From: Thioalkalivibrio sp. ALJ24
Lineage (GTDB): Bacteria > Pseudomonadota > Gammaproteobacteria > Ectothiorhodospirales > Ectothiorhodospiraceae
Length of the DNA stretch: 64,000 nt
Assembly (NCBI RefSeq): GCF_000377785.1
Contig: NZ_KB898725.1
Coordinates: forward strand, 307,775 to 371,774
Direction: 5' to 3'
Positions 56,851 to 64,000 of the stretch are shown piece by piece (position 1 is the stretch's first letter; each line of letters begins with the position of its first letter). Made by a program: the position numbers and the translations under genes. The notes under the pieces are model-generated. The model searched no databases. It was not told the origin of the DNA and saw only the letters and a list, made by a program, of their open reading frames with translations.

Positions 56851-57731
56851 TCAGCGCCGGGACTGGCGACGATATTCCCTTGGGGTCAGGCCGGTGGCCT
56901 CACGCAAGTGCCGCACAAGCTGCTGCGGGGTGTAGCCCACGGCGAGAGCAATCTCGCCGACCGGATCATCACCGTGCTCCAGTCGCTCACGGGCACGCTC
57001 CACCCTCAGGCGCGTCAAATGCCGGTGGGGCGGTTCCCCGTGTGACTGGCGAAACGCGCGAGCGAAGTGCCACGGCGAGAGCCCTGTGAGCGCGGCCAGA
57101 TCCCCCAGCGTCACGCGCTCATCGAGATGAGCCTGGAGATAGTCGATCACCCGCGCCGAGTGATGCGGGGCCAGCCCGCCGCGCGGGAACGGGGCGGGAC
57201 CCCGGGCTGCCGCCAGACGGGCCAGACGGACCACGATCGCGGAGAGAATGCTGTCGCTGAACAGGCGTGCCGGCGGATCGGCGCGCCCCAGCTCTCCCCA
57301 CAGTGCCTCCAGACCATGTGCGATCAGCGGATCCTGCTGCAAATCGGCGTGCAACGCACCAAACTCCAGAGGTTCATCGACGTCCAGCTCCAGACAGGCA
57401 CGCGCCAGCTCGGCAGGAATTCCCAGCGAACGCAGATGTGCGGTGCCCGCCATGCGCCCACGTGCGGCACCCCGGGGGCGATCAGCGCGAATTCTCCCGG
57501 ACAGACGTTGCGGGCCACGCGACCCGCCCCCAGATCGGCTGTCACATGAAACGGCCGCGACCGGACCTGGCTGATGATCAGATCGCCGGTGGGCGGCATC
57601 CGGAGATCACCCGGACGTTGGGTATTGTCCACCATGGCAGCTGCTACGCCTTGCGGTGTGCGGGCCTCGTCGAGCAACTGGGCCCCAGTCGGCCGGGTCA
57701 GAAATTCGCTCATCCAGGCCCGGTCCTCCAT
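56851..57731 (-). pseudogene. AraC-family regulator interrupted by a frameshift
   Basis: The N-terminal cupin-like half starts at ATG 57731 (GGAGG upstream, [14 protein letters not shown]) and reads well to VPHVGA near 57456. The C-terminal half, including both helix-turn-helices (LGDLAALTGLSPWHFARAFRQ and GEIALAVGYTPQQLVRHLREA), continues in another frame from the internal ATG at 57453. The span of 881 bases is one short of a whole number of codons, consistent with loss of one base around 57454-57455. It may be a real pseudogene or a sequencing error. The C-terminal 200 codons could still be translated separately. Confidence 0.75.
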
Positions 57732-58135
57732 GGCCCACCTCCGTACAGCTGCTCCCCTTTGTGCCGGGGCACAGATCCGAGGATAGTCCGACCGCGCGGA
57801 TTTTCCGCAGACCGACATCCGGTCCGCACCGAAGCGGCCCGCGGTTCCCCGCACTGCGTATGGCCAAGAGTCCATGCGCTCCGAATACCTTATTGAAACA
57901 CTCAGGAATTCCATTAGCGTATTGCAACACGGGTGACGAAGGTGCGGATCGCGCACCGAACACGTCCGGGAATCCATGGACCACGTCCCTGGATCCGGTA
58001 GAGGCGACGTACCCGAGAGAGCCTGCAGCATTTGTGTCCGGCTCTCCCGCAAGGGCGAGCGTTTCTGTCGGGGTTCCCGCTCATGGCGGCTTCCGGGCCG
58101 CGGAATCCCACCAACCCGAAGAACGGAGACCAAGC
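57732..58135 (+). other. Intergenic region before the suf operon
   Basis: These 404 bases lie between the divergent AraC-like gene and sufB. No convincing gene was found. The only AT-richer part (about 57885-57930) holds TTGAAA at 57893 but no good -10 at the right spacing, so the suf promoter remains unassigned. No clear Fur or IscR site was recognised. Confidence 0.5.
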
Positions 58136-59584
58136 ATGTCGACACAGCCGAAAGACATCGAGCAACTCGTCAAGCGCGACTACAAGTGGGGCTTTTCGAC
58201 CGACATTGATCAGGACATCCTGCCGCCCGGGCTCGACGAGGATGTGATCCGCGCGATTTCGCGCAAGAAACGCGAGCCTCAGTTCATGCTGGACTGGCGA
58301 CTTGCCGCCTACCGCGACTGGCTGGAGATGCGCGAGCCCAATTGGGCCCACGTGCATTATCCGAAGATCGACTTTCAGGCCATCTCCTACTTCGCGGCCC
58401 CCAAATCGAAAGACGACGCCCCCCAGAGCCTGGACGAGGTCGACCCCAAGCTGCTCGAGACCTACGAGAAGCTTGGCATCCCGTTGCATGAACGGGCGCG
58501 TCTGGCCGGGGTCGCCGTGGATGCCGTGTTCGACAGCGTCTCGGTCACGACCACCTTCAAGGAGAAGCTGGCGGAGGCCGGGGTCATCTTCTGTTCCTTC
58601 TCGGAGGCCCTGCAGAACCACCCGGAACTGATCGAACAGTATCTCGGCACCGTGGTGCCACGTAACGACAACTACTTCGCCGCGCTGAACTCCGCCGTGT
58701 TCTCGGACGGCTCGTTTGTCTACGTCCCCAGGGGCGTGCGCTGCCCGATGGAGCTGTCCACCTACTTCCGCATCAATGCGATGGACACCGGACAGTTCGA
58801 ACGGACCCTGATCATCGCCGAGGAAGGTTCCCACGTCAGCTACCTGGAGGGATGCACCGCGCCACAACGCGACGAGAACCAGCTGCATGCCGCCGTGGTG
58901 GAACTGGTCGCCGAGAAGGACGCCGAGATCAAGTATTCGACCGTTCAGAACTGGTACCCGGGCGACGAGGAGGGCAAAGGCGGAATCTACAACTTCGTCA
59001 CCAAGCGCGGGGAATGCCGGGGCGACAACAGCAAAATCGCCTGGACGCAGGTCGAAGCCGGGTCCGCGATCACCTGGAAGTATCCGAGCTGCGTCCTCAC
59101 CGGAGACAACTCGGTTGGCGAATTCTATTCCGTCGCCGTCGGCAACAATTTCCAGCAGATCGACAGCGGGACCAAGATGATCCATGTGGGTCGCAACACC
59201 CGCAGCACCATCATCTCCAAGGGCATTTCAGCCGGTCGCGCGAACAACGCCTATCGCGGTCTGGTTCGCATGACTCCGGGGGCAGAGAACGCGCGGAACT
59301 ACACCCAGTGCGACTCCCTCCTCCTCGGCTCCACCTGCGGCGCTCACACCTACCCCTACATCGAGTCCAGGAACCCGAGCGGCCAGATCGAGCACGAGGC
59401 GACCACGTCCACCGTGAGCGACGACCAGATCTTCTACCTGAAACAGAGGGGCCTGTCCGAGGAGGATGCGGTGAACATGATCGTCAACGGCTTCTGCAAG
59501 GAGGTCTTTGGCGAGCTGCCCATGGAGTTCGCCACCGAAGCCGAGGCACTGCTCGCCGTGTCCTTGGAGGGCGCGGTCGGCTGA
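58136..59584 (+). CDS. sufB: Fe-S cluster assembly scaffold protein SufB
   Basis: 482 residues. The C-terminal beta-helix core has [23 protein letters not shown] with the scaffold cysteine, and the end [23 protein letters not shown] is diagnostic. SufB, SufC and SufD form the scaffold on which clusters are built in the cytoplasm. ATG 58136 has GGAGA upstream; the open frame continues further up but without coding character. First gene of the operon. Confidence 0.97.
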   Translation: MSTQPKDIEQLVKRDYKWGFSTDIDQDILPPGLDEDVIRAISRKKREPQFMLDWRLAAYRDWLEMREPNWAHVHYPKIDFQAISYFAAPKSKDDAPQSLDEVDPKLLETYEKLGIPLHERARLAGVAVDAVFDSVSVTTTFKEKLAEAGVIFCSFSEALQNHPELIEQYLGTVVPRNDNYFAALNSAVFSDGSFVYVPRGVRCPMELSTYFRINAMDTGQFERTLIIAEEGSHVSYLEGCTAPQRDENQLHAAVVELVAEKDAEIKYSTVQNWYPGDEEGKGGIYNFVTKRGECRGDNSKIAWTQVEAGSAITWKYPSCVLTGDNSVGEFYSVAVGNNFQQIDSGTKMIHVGRNTRSTIISKGISAGRANNAYRGLVRMTPGAENARNYTQCDSLLLGSTCGAHTYPYIESRNPSGQIEHEATTSTVSDDQIFYLKQRGLSEEDAVNMIVNGFCKEVFGELPMEFATEAEALLAVSLEGAVG

Positions 59585-59644
59585 GCCTCCGCGCGAGATC
59601 GACAGCGGTCTGCGAGCCATACACGAACCGGGAGGACCCAAGAC

Positions 59645-60067
59645 ATGAACGAGCAGGAACTGATGACGGCCTTCGAGATGCTTCCGGACTGGGACGACCG
59701 GTTCAAGATGATCGAGGACCTTGGCAGCAAGATGCCCGGCTTGCCGGAAGAGGCGAGAAACGAGACCAATCGCATCAAGGACTGCAACACCCAGGCGTGG
59801 CTGATCGCCCACCTGGACGACCATGACCCGCCCCGGCTCGTGTTTCAGGCCGACGCCGAAACGTCCATGGTGCGAGGTCTGATGGCACTGATGCTGTTGC
59901 CGTTTCGTGACAAGACGCCGGAAGACGTTCTGCAGACCGACCCCTACGAGATGTTCGGTCAGATCGGCATCGACGAAGCCCTCAGCCCTACGCGCCGGGC
60001 AGGCATGGAGGCCCTGATGTTTCGCATCCGGGAACTTGCGCTCGAACACATGGAGGCCAGGGCCTGA
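59645..60067 (+). CDS. sufE: Sulfur-acceptor protein SufE
   Basis: 140 residues. The acceptor cysteine is Cys47 in IKDCNTQAW, equivalent to the CQSQVW region of E. coli SufE. Surrounding signatures are LPDWDDRFKMIEDLGSKMPGL and SPTRRAGMEALMFRIREL. It accepts persulfide sulfur from a cysteine desulfurase and passes it to SufB. Its position between sufB and sufC is unusual, and no sufS is present in the operon. Confidence 0.95.
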   Translation: MNEQELMTAFEMLPDWDDRFKMIEDLGSKMPGLPEEARNETNRIKDCNTQAWLIAHLDDHDPPRLVFQADAETSMVRGLMALMLLPFRDKTPEDVLQTDPYEMFGQIGIDEALSPTRRAGMEALMFRIRELALEHMEARA

Positions 60068-60114
60068 TGCCTCCTTCCATTTCACAACCGGAAACCCGAC
60101 CGGGAGAACACCAA

Positions 60115-60860
<746 letters not shown>

Positions 60861-60864
<4 letters not shown>

Positions 60865-62198
60865 GTGCGATCAGCCGCGACACCCACTACGGCCAGCAGG
60901 CGGAACAACTCGACGAAACGCTCCCGGGCCACCTTCCGCAGTGGCTGCTCGAACGGCGCCGCGCGGCGGCCCGCCGTTTCGTCGAAACGGGGTTCCCCGA
61001 CCCGCGCGACGAAGAATGGAAATACACCAACGTCCGTCCGCTGACCACCAAGGCGTTTGCCGCAGCGGAACGGCGCGATGCGCTCGACGCCGCAACCATC
61101 GCCGGGCATGCCCCCGCCGGGCTCGAACCAATCCGGCTGGTATTCGAGGACGGCCACCTGCGACCGGACCTGTCACAGCTGGATCCTCTCCCCGAGGGCG
61201 TGCAGATCCACGGGCTCAACGACGCGCTCCGGGAACACCCGGACTTTCTGCAACCGCACGTCGATGCGGTCTCCCATGAGAGGTTCTCGCCGTTCCCGAC
61301 GCTGAACACGGCCTTCATGACCGACGGCGTGCTGATCCATCTGGCGCGGGGGGTCACACTCGAGCGCCCGCTGCAGCTTCTGCTGTACGGCAATGACGAC
61401 AGCGAAGCGCTATGGTGCCATCCGCGCATCCTGATCGTCGCCGAGGAGCAGGCGGCTGCCACGGTGCTGGAACACTACGTGGATGCGGAGGGCGCGCGCG
61501 GCTTCACCAACGTGGTGACCGAGATCGTCGCCCAAGCCGGGGCACGGCTGCAGCACTACCTGCTGCAGGAACACAGCGACACCGCCTATCACGTCGGTAA
61601 CGTCTTTGTGCGGCAACACCGCGACAGCGTTGTAACCTCGCACAACGTAAACATGGGCGGGCGGCTGGTGCGCCATGACCTGAATGTCGACCTGATCGAA
61701 CCGGGCGCCGAGATCCACCTCAACGGTCTGTTCCTGGTCGGCGGAAGGCAGCATGCCGACACGCACACCCGCGTGCATCACTCGGTACCGCATACCCGGA
61801 GCCACGAAGAGTACCGTGGTATCGCCCAGGGCCATGGGCGGGGCGTTTTCAAGGGCCGGGTGCTCATCGAGGAGGGCGCTCAGAAGACAGACGCCGAACA
61901 GCACAGCGCCAACCTGCTGCTGTCGGACAAAGCCGAAATCGATGCCAAGCCGGAACTCGAAATCTACGCCGACGACGTCAAGGCAGCCCACGGCGCGACC
62001 GTCGGCCAGCTGGATGCGGAGGCCCTGTACTACCTGACCAGCCGCGGCATCCCCCGCGAGACGGCCCGCGCCATGCTGGTTCACGCCTTTGCCGAGCAGG
62101 TCCTCGAGCGCATGTCGCTCGAACCGGTCCGCGAGGCCATGCGGGACCGGCTGTCCCGGCGACTGCCGGGGACGATCGAAGGCTCGATCGGCTACTGA
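60861..62198 (+). CDS. sufD: Fe-S cluster assembly protein SufD
   Basis: 445 residues. SufD features are RKDEEWKYTN-like DPRDEEWKYTNVRPL, the beta-helix core, HADTHTRVHHSVPHTRSHEEYRGI, and the end LYYLTSRGIPRETARAMLVHAFAEQVLERM. It pairs with SufB on SufC. Translation is coupled to sufC. Confidence 0.97.
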
Positions 62199-62222
62199 AG
62201 TCCCTGCAGGGAGGAACCTTAG

Positions 62223-62768
62223 ATGCAGTCACAGGAAATCGTCACCCTGGAACGCGACACGCTCGCGGTCGCCGTGCCGGCAGGCCACCAGGTCATGATT
62301 GGCGAAGGCAGCAAGCTGGCACTGGTGCAGGCCCTGGGCGGCTCATTCACCGTCACCGCCCAGGGGCGCATGTTCCGCATCAGCGGCCGGGATGCCGATG
62401 CGCTGGGCAAGACACCGCTGCCGCCGCCGCAACTGCCCGACAATGCGACCGACGCCGACGTCGAAAACCTGGTCTGGGAACAGATCCGCAGCTGCTATGA
62501 CCCGGAAATCCCGATCAACATCGTCGAACTCGGGCTGATCTATCAATGCGAGGTCGAGAAACTGGATGACGGGATGCGCCGGGTATGGATCGAGATGACC
62601 CTGACTGCGCCGGGCTGCGGGATGGGCGACACGCTCGCCACTGACGTCCGGAACCGGGTGCTGGAGGTCCCGACGGTCACCGAGGCCTCGGTCGAGATGG
62701 TCTTTGACCCTCCATGGGACCCCTCACGCATGACCGAGGCCGCCCGTCTCGAAACGGGGATGTTCTGA
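62223..62768 (+). CDS. sufT: Fe-S maturation protein SufT (MIP18-type)
   Basis: 181 residues. The C-terminal DUF59/MIP18 domain is clear: WEQIRSCYDPEIPINIVELGLIY and MTLTAPGCGMGDTL with the conserved cysteine. The N-terminal part GGSFTVTAQGRMFRI is specific to the longer SufT form. It acts in cluster delivery to targets. Its stop overlaps the next start (TGATG). Confidence 0.93.
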   Translation: MQSQEIVTLERDTLAVAVPAGHQVMIGEGSKLALVQALGGSFTVTAQGRMFRISGRDADALGKTPLPPPQLPDNATDADVENLVWEQIRSCYDPEIPINIVELGLIYQCEVEKLDDGMRRVWIEMTLTAPGCGMGDTLATDVRNRVLEVPTVTEASVEMVFDPPWDPSRMTEAARLETGMF

Positions 62769-63088
62769 TGAGTGACTGGGTGGATGTCGCCCCGGCGACC
62801 GCGATCGAGCCGGGGCAGTACCGCATCGTTGACGTCGACGACGTGCCCATCGCGGTATTCAACGTGGAGGGGGCCTTCTATGCCATCGAGGATCTGTGCT
62901 CCCACGAGGAATACCCGATCGCCGATGGCAAGCTCGACGGCGACCGGCTGACCTGCCCGCACCATGGTGCGGAGTTCTGTCTGCGTGATGGCCGGGCCCT
63001 GAGCGCCCCGGCCGTGGAATCCCTGACCTGTTTTCCCGTGCGCGTACAGGACGGCACGGTCCAGGTCCGTGACGACCGCTGGGATTGA
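62768..63088 (+). CDS. Rieske-type [2Fe-2S] ferredoxin
   Basis: 106 residues. Rieske ligands are Cys44-x-His46 (EDLCSHEEYPI) and Cys63-x-x-His66 (LTCPHHGAEFC). No signal peptide is present, so it is a cytoplasmic NirD/biphenyl-ferredoxin-like protein. Rieske proteins of this type are found in other suf operons, possibly donating electrons. It overlaps sufT. Confidence 0.93.
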   Translation: MSDWVDVAPATAIEPGQYRIVDVDDVPIAVFNVEGAFYAIEDLCSHEEYPIADGKLDGDRLTCPHHGAEFCLRDGRALSAPAVESLTCFPVRVQDGTVQVRDDRWD

Positions 63089-63163
63089 GCAGCAAGCTGC
63101 CTGCCCCCGCATGCGTGACGCCCATCAGTGGCCGATACAATCCATCGAACAGGAGCGACAGCC

Positions 63164-63547
63164 ATGTCTTCAGCTCTCGAAACAACCCTGGACACTGCCA
63201 CGGACGTGCCACCCGGCGACCACCTGCGCGCAACCGACCGCGCGGTCCAACACATCCTCGGCCAGATGCAAACGGACCCGGAGGCCATCGGATTCCGGAT
63301 CGAGGTCAAACGGACCGGCTGCTCCGGCTGGATGTATGTGGTTGACCTGGTGCACGAGGCCCGCAGCGATGACCTGGTCTTTCGGGTCGATGACCAGCTC
63401 AATATTCACGTCGATCCCCAGAGCTTCGAATTCGTGCGCGGAATGGAGATCGATTTCAAGGCCGAGGGTCTCACCCGTCAAATCATCTTCAACAACCCGA
63501 ACGTGACCGCCGCGTGCGGCTGTGGCGAAAGCTTCTCCGTCGACTGA
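63164..63547 (+). CDS. sufA: A-type Fe-S carrier protein SufA
   Basis: 127 residues. The HesB/IscA fold has all three cluster cysteines: Cys53 (KRTGCSGWMY), Cys118 and Cys120 (AACGCGESF). AGGAG upstream supports ATG 63164. It receives clusters from SufBCD and transfers them to apoproteins. It is the last gene of the suf run; IscA or ErpA cannot be fully excluded but context favours SufA. Confidence 0.93.
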   Translation: MSSALETTLDTATDVPPGDHLRATDRAVQHILGQMQTDPEAIGFRIEVKRTGCSGWMYVVDLVHEARSDDLVFRVDDQLNIHVDPQSFEFVRGMEIDFKAEGLTRQIIFNNPNVTAACGCGESFSVD

Positions 63548-63732
63548 CGAAGACCGGCAGGCGCGGCACTGCACCCGCGATGCCGGCGGCGTCAGCCTGC
63601 CCGTCCAGTGAACCGCTCATTGGCGGAATCGTCGTCGGCTTCATTGAGCCGACGGCAATCTGGCACCTGATGCCATCCGGTGAGAGCGGCGATCTCCGGC
63701 GGGTCGCTGGCGCTCGTTCGAACCGGGGGTAT

Positions 63733-64000
63733 TCAACGCGCCTGTGGTGATTCCATCGTCGGGACACCCGACGGTGCGGCATTCGAGAGTTGCAGGAGTG
63801 CATCGCCGAGGCCGGCGATTCGGTCGTGCTGCCAGAGCCGGGTACGCCACGTTTCAGGGATCCCGGACTCTCCGTAAAAGACCCCGCCGAGCTGCCCGAA
63901 GATCGCAGCCGTGGTGTCGGCATCATCACCCAGATTGGCGGCCAGTAGCGCCCCTTCCCGAAAATCGTCACTGCGATCGAAGGCCCACAACGCCGCCTCC
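63733..64000 (-). CDS. ADP-ribosylglycohydrolase-family protein, C-terminal part (cut by window edge)
   Basis: The 88 visible codons contain the family's C-terminal signature: [32 protein letters not shown] with the DDAD metal ligands, followed by [17 protein letters not shown]. The gene starts beyond the right edge. Members remove ADP-ribose from proteins (DraG, MavL types) or are of unknown target. It converges with sufA, with 185 bases between that hold no recognised element. Confidence 0.85.
   Translation of the reverse strand, partial: EAALWAFDRSDDFREGALLAANLGDDADTTAAIFGQLGGVFYGESGIPETWRTRLWQHDRIAGLGDALLQLSNAAPSGVPTMESPQAR

Noticed and set aside
57656-58135. N-terminal extension of sufB
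   Set aside because: The frame stays open for 160 codons, but the translated stretch is Ser/Pro/Arg-rich without similarity to SufB, and ATG 58136 has a ribosome site and the family start.

Overview
The window is gene-dense, high-GC chromosomal DNA from a gammaproteobacterium. The neighbourhoods glnE-ilvE, accB-accC-prmA-(zinc ribbon/DUF3426)-dusB-fis, tamA-tamB and amgK-murU are typical of that class. Acidic proteins, a CPA1 cation/proton antiporter and several DsrE-like and thiol-redox proteins would suit a halophilic or haloalkaliphilic sulfur oxidiser (Ectothiorhodospiraceae, Thioalkalivibrio-like). That placement is inference from gene content, not a search result. No tRNA, rRNA, CRISPR array, insertion sequence or prophage was seen.

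Layout. 1-4.5 kb (minus): glnE, ilvE, a small zinc-finger protein and the 5' part of hldE. 4.6-8.8 kb: a Fur-box-preceded ferric iron ABC transporter (fbpABC type). 8.9-14.8 kb: tamA-tamB for outer-membrane protein assembly. 14.9-19.5 kb: a receiver-GGDEF-EAL protein facing a sensor kinase with two periplasmic solute-binding domains. 19.7-22.7 kb (minus): an OmpA-like protein and groES-groEL under a sigma-70 promoter overlapped by a CIRCE element. 22.8-35 kb: fxsA, then a long plus-strand run: periplasmic thioredoxin, TolC-like protein, membrane-fusion protein, cutA, dsbD with a duplicated N-terminal domain, tlpA, aroQ, accB, accC, prmA, a DUF3426 protein, dusB, fis. 35-43.4 kb: an inositol-monophosphatase-family gene, ampD with two small neighbours, rep, a NhaP2-type antiporter divergent from lpxR, and a DUF502 gene. 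43.4-48.1 kb: ilvD, a heavy-metal-binding protein, a DUF192 protein, argA and a cysteine-poor dksA. 48.2-50.8 kb: cpdA, amgK, murU. 50.8-52.8 kb (minus): an ECF sigma factor, a membrane anti-sigma factor fused to a DsrE-like domain, and a secreted DsrE-like protein. 52.9-55.9 kb: an unknown gene, a GCS2-family ligase and a zinc hydrolase of the aspartoacylase family. 56-57.7 kb (minus): a small unknown gene, a cupin protein and a frameshifted AraC regulator. 58.1-63.5 kb: a suf operon in the order B-E-C-D-T-Rieske-A, without sufS. The window ends inside an ADP-ribosylglycohydrolase-like gene.

The most interesting signal is the ECF module. The anti-sigma factor carries a DsrE-like domain with its conserved cysteine on the predicted periplasmic side of one membrane helix, and the next gene encodes a secreted DsrE-like protein lacking that cysteine. 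A promoter-like pair nGGAATn-N16-CGTCCTAC lies upstream of the sigma gene. The same pair, with identical spacing and an identical 8-base downstream block, lies 29 kb away upstream of the periplasmic thioredoxin gene that heads the thioredoxin-tolC-mfp-cutA-dsbD-tlpA run. This suggests a regulon coupling periplasmic sulfur or thiol status to envelope redox and efflux functions.
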